A program made the position numbers and the translations under genes. From Treponema sp. OMZ 798 (GTDB lineage Bacteria; Spirochaetota; Spirochaetia; Treponematales; Treponemataceae): a DNA stretch of 64,000 bases. Below the pieces are notes generated by a model that ran no database searches, had not been told where the DNA came from, and worked only from the letters and a program-made list of their open reading frames with translations. The stretch is from contig NZ_CP051305.1 of NCBI RefSeq assembly GCF_024181385.1, positions 2,418,001-2,482,000 of the forward strand, written 5' to 3'. This document shows positions 45,101-54,601 of this stretch, in pieces; positions within the stretch are counted from its first letter, which is position 1; every line of letters begins with the position of its first letter.

Positions 45101-46374
45101 AGATACTTCACTGCCTTGCACAATTACCGATGAAAACAGGAAGCGGGGTTTATTTTAGCACCCTCGTCGAAGGAATGATAAAGAAAGGGCATAAAAACGC
45201 CGTTCTTTATGGAACACAACTTCCCTTTGCCGAAAAAACTTTTAATGAGTCCCTGCCGGAAAATTTACAAGGAAGGGTAAAAGAATATCCTGTTAAATTT
45301 TTATCCGCTTATGTGCAAGAAGAAAAAACCGTTTTTAATGCAGACATCCCTTTTCCGATTGCAGGAATGAGCGACATAATGCCCTATACCTCAACAGTTT
45401 ATTCCGAAATGAGCGATGAGATGTATCAAAAATGGATTTCGGTTTTTGAAAAAAATCTTCTCCGCATAAAAGAAGAATTTAATCCCGATGCCATTATAAG
45501 CCATCATCTTTTTATCTTAACCTCTTTGGTAAAAAAAATATTTCCCGACAAAAAAATAATAGGCATAAGTCACGGCACGGACATAAGACAGATTAAAAAA
45601 AATCCTTGGATAAAAGAAAGGTATGTACGCAATTTAGATAAGCTTGATCTATATTTTACGGTGAGCCCTAAGGATATTTCAGAAGTGCAAACTATTTTTT
45701 CGGCAAACCTTGAAAAAATTAAATTGGCGAGCGGAGGCTTTAATCCCGATATTTTTAACGATAAGGATAGACATATCTTTGACGGAACATTCAGGCTTTG
45801 CTATGCAGGAAAGATATCTGATTCAAAGGGAGTATTTGAACTTGCAAAAACCCTTCCGCTTATTTTAACAAAATATCCTAATACGGAATTGACTCTGATA
45901 GGAAATACAACCGAAGAACAAAAAAAACTTCTTTTAAAAAATGCAGACTACAGCGAAAATTTAAAAATAGTAAATGCTTCATCCCAAATATGTATGTGTA
46001 AAATTTTAAAACAAAACGATATTTTTATTTTACCGTCGTATTATGAGGCGTTGGGCTTAGTAGCAGTTGAAGCCTTAGCCTGCAGCCTTTTTACGGTTAC
46101 GACAGAAATTGAAGGACTTATAAACCTCCTCGGCGAAAAAATCAACACAAGCGGCCTTATCGAATTTGTAAAACTTCCAAGAATCTACGATGTGGATAAG
46201 GCTTACGAAGAAGATAAACCCGCCTTTGTCGAAGCCCTTGCCGAAAAAATAATGCTTCAAATGGAAAGACTTAAATCTCAAAAAGATTTTTATTCCCCTG
46301 TCGCAGAAGAAATAAAAAAACATTCTTGGGAGAGCATCATAGATAGGGTTGAAAAAGATATTAAGGATATGTAA
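45097..46374 (+). CDS. Glycosyltransferase family 4-like protein
   Basis: A 425-aa GT-B-fold protein. N-terminal KILHCLAQLPMKTGSGVYFS (the Gly-rich loop of GT4), IIGISHGTDIRQIK in the middle, then the donor-binding part RLCYAGKISDSKGVFELAKTL and the ExxxxxE-like DIFILPSYYEALGLVAVEALAC. Start codon is TTG, with AAGGAG 8 nt upstream, overlapping the ATPase stop (TTGA). Translational coupling of a sugar transferase to a metal-type importer is odd. Acceptor and donor are unknown. Confidence 0.85.
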   Translation: MKILHCLAQLPMKTGSGVYFSTLVEGMIKKGHKNAVLYGTQLPFAEKTFNESLPENLQGRVKEYPVKFLSAYVQEEKTVFNADIPFPIAGMSDIMPYTSTVYSEMSDEMYQKWISVFEKNLLRIKEEFNPDAIISHHLFILTSLVKKIFPDKKIIGISHGTDIRQIKKNPWIKERYVRNLDKLDLYFTVSPKDISEVQTIFSANLEKIKLASGGFNPDIFNDKDRHIFDGTFRLCYAGKISDSKGVFELAKTLPLILTKYPNTELTLIGNTTEEQKKLLLKNADYSENLKIVNASSQICMCKILKQNDIFILPSYYEALGLVAVEALACSLFTVTTEIEGLINLLGEKINTSGLIEFVKLPRIYDVDKAYEEDKPAFVEALAEKIMLQMERLKSQKDFYSPVAEEIKKHSWESIIDRVEKDIKDM

Positions 46375-46379
46375 TAAAA

Positions 46380-46415
46380 AACCGAAGCCCTTTTCACAGA
46401 GCTTCGGTTAATTTT
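46380..46415. terminator. Terminator after the glycosyltransferase
   Basis: AACCGAAGC (46380-46388) / GCTTCGGTT (46401-46409), 12-base loop, then AATTTTT; A-rich to its left, so it could also serve the converging lipoprotein gene. Confidence 0.75.
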
Positions 46416-46427
46416 TATCGGTGAAGA

Positions 46428-48449
46428 TTATTTTAAAATCTTCCAGTTTGTAATTGTTACTTCATAATCGCTGATTGAAGGATCGTTCGGCTTAAACTCA
46501 TAAGCTTCAGACCTTTCGGTTGTAAGTTCTCCTGTAAAATAATTTACAATGGCTTGCTGAGTCCCCTTAAAATAGTACATTTTTCCACTGTGTTCAATAG
46601 CCAAAAGCCACTTATCTGATATTACAAAGGCAGGGTGATGAACCTTTTCCTTGGCAGTTCCATTAGTGTTGAGCGTTTCCTTTGATTCAACAAAAAAATC
46701 ATTATCGGGATTCTGTTTGCTTGGAACATAAAACCTAAGTTTTGCCTTTTCAATATTGGGAATCTGTGCGATATTCTCTCCCTTTATTGTAATATTAAAA
46801 TATCGGCTACGCTTTGCCATGGGAAATATATCTTCTGATGGTAATTCTTTTTTTTCATCAACACCAAAATCAATTAAAGAAGCCTCTTCAAGCTTATCTG
46901 TAAGACTTGCACGACCTCCATCCATCTTTAACCATTTAAAAGGTTTAGCCCAGTACTTAAAGCGTTCTCCTACATAGAATCCGAGATAGTATTTTCCTGG
47001 AAATATCCGTCCGTGTTTGTTTGGATCAAAATTTGGGAAGGGGCCTCCTTTATGCAAATATAACTCCTTTATCGGGCTATATTGATTATTTTCAAGCCTT
47101 GCTCCAAAGGGGATTCCTAGCTCATATTTAAAATTGGAGGAATTAAAGTCCGTACCTTCTTTAAATAGGCGGGCAAACAAAAAATCATTATCATAGTAAT
47201 AGTTAGAACCTCGAATCATTAAATCTGCGTTCGTTATGCTAAGTTCGGCATATGGTCTATTTACTATTAAATCTTTTGACTCAGTACCGTTAAGCTCAAT
47301 CCTTTCGGCATTTTCTTTGTCAAGTTTTTTATCATACCAGAATTCATATCCATGATAGGTATCGATATGTGTTAATTTTATATAATAGGAGCCCTGCGGT
47401 AGATGTTTAAAAGAAAAGTCCTTATTTAAGGATAGGCTTAAAAAAGGAGTCTCTTTTTGATCCTTATATAATTCAACCGTACCTATGTGTCCCAAATAGT
47501 CTCCATAGATGTCATTGACTTTTAAGTTAAGCACGGACTGAGCTGTATCAGGATATGCTATATTGATGGTTTCCTCGCCCATGTTAAACCTTATCTTTTG
47601 ACCATCCGCTTTATTTAAAGAGAATTTATCCCTTTCAGACATCCAAAGCTCAGGTGATGTAGCTGCAACTGTAGCATGTTTCTCTGGCTCATGCTTTATG
47701 TTTACAAAATATTCACGAGCTAAAACTGTGTTGCCGTTAGGAATTCGTACAGGTTTTCCGTCCTCTTTATTCTTCAAAAAAAATACATTATAATGGCCTC
47801 CATAGGGAGGGGGAGCATATTGTATCTTTACATCAGGATACCACAAATCATAGTTGGCTTCTGAAGATTCAATAGTCATAATACAGCTATCATCAAAATC
47901 ATCTCCAATCTGTTTGCCCATCCAGAACTCGTTGAGATAGATATGCTCATTTTTTTCAGAGAGATATCCTTCAAGGTACTTAAATGCAAATTTATGTCCA
48001 AGGGGCATAAAAGCATTAAAATTTACTGTCTTCTTATCTTCAAAGGCTCTTATTGTATATAAAATTTGGCCTTTAGGGTCTGTAAATTCTATTTTACTTA
48101 CATAATATCTTCCAACATCTTCAAACTTATAGGGTGTTTCAAAACTTGAGTTATCTGCCTTGTGCTTCATGGTAAAATTAACTATTTTAGCTTGGGGATA
48201 TTTAAAGGTATATGTTACATCTTCACTTCCGTTACCTTCATAGGTTATAACACTTGCCTCATCTTTAGAAAAAACAGCCGTTCCGCCGTCTTTATAGTAA
48301 CATCTTAAAATAATAGGTTCAGTTGATTGACTTGAAGCATAGGTTTTATATTCAAGTATACGCTTTTCCCCTAAAAAAACATCACTCAAGCTTATATCTT
48401 TATAATCATTAATTATATCTTTCATGGATGAGCCATCATGTTGTTGCAA
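46428..48449 (-). pseudogene. Large surface lipoprotein, C-terminal part after frameshift
   Basis: A 673-codon open frame (TTG start at 48449; QQHDGSSMKDIINDYKDISL) with no signal peptide. It continues the lipoprotein piece at 48436-49277 if one base is removed from the A4 run at 48448-48451, giving a single protein of ~950 residues. Content is mostly beta-rich repeats with segments such as PQGSYYIKLTHIDTYHGYEF, resembling the sentence-like carboxypeptidase-regulatory folds in the N-terminal piece. No known enzymatic motif is recognised. It is probably an envelope or surface protein of treponemes. If the frameshift is real, this part is lost or made separately at low level. Confidence 0.65.
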
Positions 48450-49277
48450 AATGCCCTGTATATCCCTTGGGATGATAGGGTTGAATTAGTTTTATGCCCT
48501 CTAAATTTACCTTACAAGCTTCTTCTTCCTTTATTGTTACTGTATAGGCTGGATTTTCAGGCGTATGTCCTGCTTCTTCTTTAAGCCAAAGGTCATAATA
48601 TTCGGTTTTATTTTCATTAATGCCCTCATAAGAAAACTTGACATAATAAGAACCCTGATCAGTTAAGTATTCCATTGTGGGATTCATAGAAGATTTTTTA
48701 CCTATGTTAAAACTTTGCTTAGCAAGAAGCTCTTTTTTGTCGTTTAAGATGGAAACCGTATATTTTACATCTTTCGGATTAGTAGGGCTAAATGTGCGTT
48801 TTGGCATCTGGACGCTAAGAACAGATTTTTTTAAAATTGTGATAAGCCCCAGATCAGCACCTTTTTCATCGGTAATATTAATAATATTAGCATCAAAGCT
48901 GCTTTTGCCGTTATACCACTGTATAAAGGGCCCAAGAGAATTAGGAGTAGCTGATGTTCCTGTAAATTTTATAAGGTATTTTCCTTTTTCCAGATTTTTA
49001 AATTCAAATGAACCATCCGTAACTTTCGAAATAGTAAATTTAATATTTTTCCAGTATTCTCCATCTTCTTTGTACAGCTCAACACCTGCAATTAAGGGAT
49101 TTCCATCATATTTGAGAGAGCCTTTTATTACACCCTTTTCCGCCGGTTTAATCGTTACATCATTTCCGCCGCTGTTTTGCTCGGGAGTCTTGTTTTGACT
49201 TAAACCTGTAGGACAAGCACTAAAAAATAATAAAATTAAAGTGCCTAACAATAAAAAAGTTAAGATTTTTTATACAT
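48436..49277 (-). pseudogene. Large surface lipoprotein, N-terminal part (two frame breaks)
   Basis: From the ATG at 49277 (GGAGG upstream) the frame reads MYKKS-stop; one extra A in the A6 run (plus T6, 49265-49270) gives MYKKILTFLLLGTLILLFFS then ACPTGL, a proper lipoprotein signal with lipobox FFSAC. The open part from 49251 (271 codons) has beta domains of the Ig-like or carboxypeptidase-regulatory kind: GVIKGSLKYDGNPLIAGVELY and GSFEFKNLEKGKYLIKF. It ends PYHPKGYTGHFATT, where the second break occurs. The existence of two separate frame breaks in one gene suggests either a pseudogene or poor base calling here. Confidence 0.7.
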
Positions 49278-49488
49278 AAAATTTACCTCCAAAAATAAAA
49301 TATTTAGATTAAAAAACACACAATATAGTTAAAAAGATTAAAAAATCTAAATTTGACGATTATTATCATAAAAAAATACTATTTTGTCTAGTGGTCTTTA
49401 TCAATTTTCAAAAAATTGTTTTTTGTTCAGATGTTTTTTAGAATACTCAGCTCGTATTTCAGGGTTAATTTGCTTTACCTATTGCATA

Positions 49489-49509
49489 ATATATATATAT
49501 ATATATATA
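49489..49509. repeat. AT dinucleotide repeat
   Basis: About ten AT units in the spacer between the lipoprotein gene and the exporter pair. It could vary in length by slippage. Apart from this and the 16-bp motif at 49377-49392, the spacer 49278-49564 shows nothing certain. Confidence 0.7.
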
Positions 49510-49564
49510 ATAAGTATGTTACTGATTTACAGAAGATATGGTGTATATAAAACAGGAGACAAAA

Positions 49565-51136
49565 ATGTACTTCATATTAATTTTTATTCTTAAAACCATC
49601 CAAACGGCAGTGTCAACAGGTATTTTGTATTTTTTTGGGTTCGCTATTGATAAATTTACAAACGATCCTTCGCCTGAAAAAATTAAACTCATTATATTCT
49701 ATGCTCTGCTTGAAATAATTTTTGTAGTCATTCATCACCTATGTCAACGAGGCGTATTTTTTATGCGCAAGAAATTTGCTCTTTTTTATAGTCAAAATCT
49801 TTCAGACGCTATTTTTGACATTCCTCCTGAAGATTTTTTAAACCATGGAACGGATTATTATTTTACCGCATTTAAAGATCAAATACCTAAAATACAAACC
49901 TCATATTTACTTGGACGCATTAATATCGCTTCAAGTTTTGTAGGAATTTTGTTGACGGTCTTTGTTTTGGTATCATTCCATTTTAGTTTACCGATTATTA
50001 TGCTCTCGTCTTTTATAATCGGTAAACTAGTTACAAAAATCATTGAGCCTCACATCGATAAAATCTCTTCTAAAGAAATTACTCTACAAGAAGAATATAA
50101 CGCCAAAACAAGCGAAAATCAAAAAGGTCTGCCGTTTTATATTCTAAACGGAAAAAGAAATTTGCTTTTTACCCGTCAAGTAAGTGCAAATAATAAATTT
50201 GAAAATCAAAGCTGCAAAATAGAAATTAAGAAAACGATTTTTGAATGGATAATGATTTTAACTTCAATGTTTTTAGCGACAGCCGGATTAGCATTTGCAA
50301 TTTTTTTATTTACAAAAAACAAAATAACAATAGGTATGTTGAGCTCTACAATTTTATATATGAATATTTTTTCGCAAAAACTTGAAGGGTTGCTTAATCT
50401 TTTTATTGAAGTGCGTTACGGAAAAACAAGCAAAGGAAAAATAGACGGAATCATAAAAAGTAAAAAAAATAAAATTTTATCGGCGGAGGAGTTTCAGACG
50501 CTTAAATTCAAAGATATTTCGTTTTCATATAATACAAAAGACGGAGAAAATATTTCCGTTTTAAAAAATATAAACTTACAAATCAACAAGGGCGATAAAA
50601 TACTATTAACGGGAAAAAGCGGCAGCGGAAAATCTACTTTGATCAAACTTGCCTTAAATTTATTAAAACCCGATACAGGTAAAATGTATTTTAACGGCAA
50701 GGAAACTTCAGACAACGAATATCCGCCGTTTTATTTTATCAATCAAAGTTTTCATCTTTTTAAAACGTCGATTGAAGATAATATTTTCTTTGGAGATAAA
50801 AAACAAAAAGAACCTTATGAATTTGCACGGCTTGAAAAATTTTATGATAACGATATAACTGCGTTAGATACTGACGGAATGCAAATATCTGGAGGAGAAA
50901 AAGAACGCACCGCCTTAGCTCGAGTTTTTGCAGGTTCATATAAAAATATAATTATGGATGAAACCTTTGCAGGTCTTGACTTTGAAAATTATAAATTTAT
51001 TCAAAACAAATTTTTGGATGACAAGGAATTGACATATATTGAAATTTCTCATCGTGAAATTGATACCGAAAAATTTGATTATATATTTAATCTGGAGGAA
51101 GGAAAATTAAATGTTAAAACTATTAAAGAAAAATAA
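49565..51136 (+). CDS. ABC exporter, first half of a pair
   Basis: A ~523-aa half-transporter. The membrane domain (~1-270) is short, and the ATPase has Walker A LTGKSGSGKSTLIKL, Q-loop FINQSFHLF, signature ISGGEKERTALARVF, Walker B NIIMDETFAGLD (Thr instead of Pro after DE) and H-loop ISHREI. Start at the ATG at 49565, with CAGGAG 7 nt upstream; the frame upstream to 49538 adds no feature. It overlaps the next exporter gene by 26 bp, so they probably form a heterodimer. Cargo unknown; no precursor peptide gene was found nearby. Confidence 0.85.
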   Translation: MYFILIFILKTIQTAVSTGILYFFGFAIDKFTNDPSPEKIKLIIFYALLEIIFVVIHHLCQRGVFFMRKKFALFYSQNLSDAIFDIPPEDFLNHGTDYYFTAFKDQIPKIQTSYLLGRINIASSFVGILLTVFVLVSFHFSLPIIMLSSFIIGKLVTKIIEPHIDKISSKEITLQEEYNAKTSENQKGLPFYILNGKRNLLFTRQVSANNKFENQSCKIEIKKTIFEWIMILTSMFLATAGLAFAIFLFTKNKITIGMLSSTILYMNIFSQKLEGLLNLFIEVRYGKTSKGKIDGIIKSKKNKILSAEEFQTLKFKDISFSYNTKDGENISVLKNINLQINKGDKILLTGKSGSGKSTLIKLALNLLKPDTGKMYFNGKETSDNEYPPFYFINQSFHLFKTSIEDNIFFGDKKQKEPYEFARLEKFYDNDITALDTDGMQISGGEKERTALARVFAGSYKNIIMDETFAGLDFENYKFIQNKFLDDKELTYIEISHREIDTEKFDYIFNLEEGKLNVKTIKEK

Positions 51137-52655
51137 ATTTCTATTTAGTATAACCTTTGTACTGGTTGCAATAACGGCATTTTTAGATACTTATTCATCA
51201 AAAATCTTACAAATTACTATTGATAAAACTATTGAAGGAAACGGAAAAATTGAATATGTTTTTATATTTGCCGCATTCGGTTTTCTTGCAGGACTAATAA
51301 TATTTATAGAAAACTTAGCCGAAACTAAACTGCGAAAAGATTGCAGATTGATACTTAGAAACAATATTGCGCATTATATGGCTTGCGAAAACAGAATTGA
51401 GCATCATCAGGATAAAACAAAATACTATGAACTTTTTATAAACTCTTGTGATTATTTTTCATCTGAAGCAATTTGTAATCTAATGGATAGTCTTTATAAT
51501 ATAAATGCAATTATGTTTGGTCTTGTAACGATGTATTTTATTTTTCCGCCGTTTATTATTTTTTGTTTTGTTTCAATGTCTTGTTCATTTTTAATGTTTA
51601 AAAAAATCGATCCGAAACTTGATGAACTTTCAAATACATTTATAGAAAAACGATCAGGTTATTATAATTACATTCAAGATATTTTAACGGGGCATTTTAC
51701 GATTTTTATTAACCGTGCAAAAAAATATTTTGTAAAACGCACAAAAAAAGAATTTGAAAATTATGAAAACTACCGCTATAAGTATAATGCAAATAGAGAC
51801 TTGCTTTTGGATATTGTGAATTTCCCCGACCTTGTTATAAGCGTTTTGATGATTATCTTCTTATTCTATTTTATTTTAAAAGGAAAAACGACACTCGGCT
51901 CGCTTGCTGCCGTACTCGGTTTAAATGCACTTATTTCAAGCAGTTTTGAAAATTTATTCTATAATATTATTTCGATCCGTTCAGGCCTTTTAATTTTGGA
52001 TAAAAAATATTTTGAAATTAAAAACCCTCTTTCAGAAACTAAGATACCTAAAAATCCCCTCACTTCCATAGAAATAAAAAATCTTAATTTTTCTTATGGG
52101 GATAATCATGTTTTTACCGATTTTAACATATCGCTTAAAAACGGGTTTTACTATTTGCAGGCCGAAAGCGGAAAGGGAAAGTCAACCCTCATAAAACTTA
52201 TTACAAAAGAATTACCTGCCCCTGACAATTCTATTTTTATTAACGGTAAAGATATCAATTCTTATACTGAAGATGAGCTTATCAATGAAATTTCATATAT
52301 TCCTCAAGAAAATTTTATTATTAATGGAACCATAGAAGAAAATCTTTTTGCTCCCATTGCAGAAAAACAAAAAGAACTTGATCTTGTCTGCGCCTTACCC
52401 CTTGCAAATACTTTGCATAAAAAAGGAGGATTAGATGAAAAAAGCATTTCGGGAGGTGAAACCCGAAGGCTTAACCTTGCCCGAAACCTTGATTTATCAA
52501 AGAGCCTTATCATATTGGATGAGCCTTTTAAAAACGTAGAACGCGAAATTTACAAAAAAATAGAGCACAACCTTTTGCAAATAACCGATAAAATTATTAT
52601 TGCCGTTACCCATGAAAAGATTGAAGATAAAAACGCCGCTGTGATAAGTATTTAA
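51111..52655 (+). CDS. ABC exporter, second half of a pair
   Basis: A 514-aa half-transporter: membrane domain ~1-290, Walker A LQAESGKGKSTLIKL, Q-loop YIPQENFII, signature SISGGETRRLNLARNL, Walker B LIILDEPFKNVER, H-loop VTHEKI. The D-loop (FKNVER) departs from the usual SALD, hinting at asymmetric ATP sites. Start ATG with GGAGG 8 nt upstream, inside the end of the first exporter gene. The broken hydrolase gene converges with a four-base overlap. Confidence 0.85.
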   Translation: MLKLLKKNKFLFSITFVLVAITAFLDTYSSKILQITIDKTIEGNGKIEYVFIFAAFGFLAGLIIFIENLAETKLRKDCRLILRNNIAHYMACENRIEHHQDKTKYYELFINSCDYFSSEAICNLMDSLYNINAIMFGLVTMYFIFPPFIIFCFVSMSCSFLMFKKIDPKLDELSNTFIEKRSGYYNYIQDILTGHFTIFINRAKKYFVKRTKKEFENYENYRYKYNANRDLLLDIVNFPDLVISVLMIIFLFYFILKGKTTLGSLAAVLGLNALISSSFENLFYNIISIRSGLLILDKKYFEIKNPLSETKIPKNPLTSIEIKNLNFSYGDNHVFTDFNISLKNGFYYLQAESGKGKSTLIKLITKELPAPDNSIFINGKDINSYTEDELINEISYIPQENFIINGTIEENLFAPIAEKQKELDLVCALPLANTLHKKGGLDEKSISGGETRRLNLARNLDLSKSLIILDEPFKNVEREIYKKIEHNLLQITDKIIIAVTHEKIEDKNAAVISI

Positions 52656-53056
52656 TTCTCATCATAGAAGGTAACTATTTTATCCATCAGTTTTTTATCA
52701 AGTTCAAAAAATCGCTTTTTGTCCAAGTTTTTTTTAAAATAATCGGCAACATCCATATAGGAGTTATGTCCGCCGCCGCCCAAACCGTGAGCTATTATTA
52801 TAAGCCCCTTATAATTGCTATCTTCTTTATAATATTTATACGCAGTAAGTTTTTGTCCTTTATTTGAAGTAAAAAAATATTGCTTTAGTTTCAAACCTTC
52901 AAATTCTTCTATCTGCCGTTTCATATGAGAAGCAGTTGTATACCTTTCAGAAAAAATATCTTTATACATAAAGTAAGCAATGCCCATCGGCACAATAAAA
53001 AAGATAAGCAGCACAAGAGCTGTTATCAATAAAATCAATTTTTTCTTTCCTCCCAT
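52652..53056 (-). pseudogene. Alpha/beta hydrolase with internal deletion
   Basis: A 134-codon frame that begins like a membrane-anchored lipase-type hydrolase (MGGKKKLILLITALVLLIFF signal anchor; GLIIIAHGLGGGGHNSYMDVADYF is the oxyanion/HG region) but passes straight to a C-terminal-like KRFFELDKKLMDKIVTFYDEN. The ~200 residues with the GxSxG nucleophile and the catalytic Asp/His are missing. An in-frame deletion is the simplest explanation; the stub is unlikely to be an active enzyme. Confidence 0.65.
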
Positions 53057-53087
53057 ACAAAATACTCCTTAAACTATTATTGAGTAG

Positions 53088-54542
53088 TTATTTAAAAGAA
53101 GGCTTAAAAGGCTCTTCTCTTTTGTTTCCTTCATCGGCAGCCATATAGGTAAGAAGTTCCTTGTAAATTTTTTTTGCTTTTTCAAAGATTTCGGAGGCGG
53201 TTTCATTGCCGATACGGGTTGCGTATTCGGAAGCAGCTTTCGCTCCGTTTTTTTGATATGTCCTTGTAAGTTCCTTATCTTTTTTGTACTGCTCTTTGAT
53301 AAGTTTATCTTCATATGAGCTCCAGAGCTTTCTTATATTCTTGCCGAATTTTTCTCGATCGAGTGCAGAAAAAACGTTGATAGCCCTCATTGTCCAATAA
53401 AAAGAATCGGGATTAAATTCTCCGTCATCTACCTTGTAAGAAGAAATTGTATCATTTATATTTCCATGGAACGGAAGGTACACCGAATGTTCGGCGTTAG
53501 CCATTGCAAGCCAAATTATACCGCCCACAGCCTTGGGAAGATTCGGCTTTAGTTGAAGAATGTGACATTCCATTGAAGTAGGATCTCCGATCGGGCGTAT
53601 GTCATCCTCGACATTGGCATCCAGCTCAGTTCCCTCATAGCGGTATCTTTGTAATTCCATAACATCCTTTATACCGATTTTTTTATCCGGTTTTCTCCAA
53701 AGCGAAAAAACATCTTGGCCATGTTCTACTTTTTTTGAAGGCGAAAGTTTATTTTGGCCGCCCCATATTCTATCTCTTTCATAATCGCCTATCTCATCGG
53801 CATAGGTAAGGGCAACATGGAATTTTCCCTCATATTCTTCATAAAATCCTTTTTGCTGCGGAAGAGAAATTAAATTCCTAGAAGCAATTACATCCGGGCT
53901 GTTTACATCAACATAGCCCAATAAAAAATGGTTGGGTATAACTGCATAAGAATCATCGGGAACCTTGACTGCCGCATACTGATGGCCGGATAAAATTTCC
54001 ATATACCATATTTCTTTGTCATCTGCAAAGAATAAAATATTTCCTTCAGCTGATCCGTATTTATCTATTATGGAGGCTGTCCGTTCAACAGCTTCACGCG
54101 CAGTTTTTGCATAAGGGAGAACAACGGTAGTAATAGAGGCCTCAGATATTCCGCCTGAAACAAGGGGGTCGTACTTTTGGGCTGAAGCTCCGGGATTGGC
54201 CGAAACTGTAGCACTCATTGCAAGCCCGTATTCGTTAAAGCCTGCGGCATCATAGATTCCTCCGCCTTGGTCGGCATCGCAGATTGCTGTGTACTTATAA
54301 CTTATTTTCGGAAGCGCTATTTTAAAACCTGACGGATCTTCAAAAATAAGAGCTTCTTTATTTTCTTTACGGGGATAAACCTTAAAAAGCTTATTTTTTG
54401 CTCCTTCCAAATCTTCCGTTCTTGCTATAATGCGGCTTCCGTCTGCAGTAGCATTTTTTCCTGCAACAAAACCTGTACATGCAAAAAGAGGTGAAGTCTT
54501 TACCAACATTAATAAAACAATAAAAATAAGAGCTTTTTTCAT
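53088..54542 (-). CDS. Exported C69-family dipeptidase
   Basis: A ~484-aa N-terminal nucleophile hydrolase (PepD type). The signal peptide (MKKALIFIVLLMLVKTSPLF) ends next to ACTGF, whose Cys would be the catalytic N-terminal residue after cleavage. Typical segments: GKNATADGSRIIARTEDL, GGISEASITTVVLPYAKTAREAVE and NPGASAQKYDPLVSGG. It would cleave dipeptides in the periplasm, which fits an amino-acid-fermenting oral anaerobe. The start is placed at the ATG at 54542, with AGGAGG 5 nt upstream; the longer frame starts before this ribosome site. Confidence 0.9.
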   Translation of the reverse strand: MKKALIFIVLLMLVKTSPLFACTGFVAGKNATADGSRIIARTEDLEGAKNKLFKVYPRKENKEALIFEDPSGFKIALPKISYKYTAICDADQGGGIYDAAGFNEYGLAMSATVSANPGASAQKYDPLVSGGISEASITTVVLPYAKTAREAVERTASIIDKYGSAEGNILFFADDKEIWYMEILSGHQYAAVKVPDDSYAVIPNHFLLGYVDVNSPDVIASRNLISLPQQKGFYEEYEGKFHVALTYADEIGDYERDRIWGGQNKLSPSKKVEHGQDVFSLWRKPDKKIGIKDVMELQRYRYEGTELDANVEDDIRPIGDPTSMECHILQLKPNLPKAVGGIIWLAMANAEHSVYLPFHGNINDTISSYKVDDGEFNPDSFYWTMRAINVFSALDREKFGKNIRKLWSSYEDKLIKEQYKKDKELTRTYQKNGAKAASEYATRIGNETASEIFEKAKKIYKELLTYMAADEGNKREEPFKPSFK

Positions 54543-54601
54543 AAATTCCTCCACAGCTTATTATAGTATGTTTTTTTATCGGTATCAAGCTTTAATTGAA
54601 G

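Noticed and set aside
48677-49198. 173-codon plus-strand frame opposite the lipoprotein gene
   Set aside because: The minus strand has a signal peptide and domain content, and the plus frame has none.
49384-49593. 69-codon plus-strand frame before the exporter pair as a possible precursor peptide
   Set aside because: It runs through the AT repeat, has no leader motif and overlaps the exporter start.
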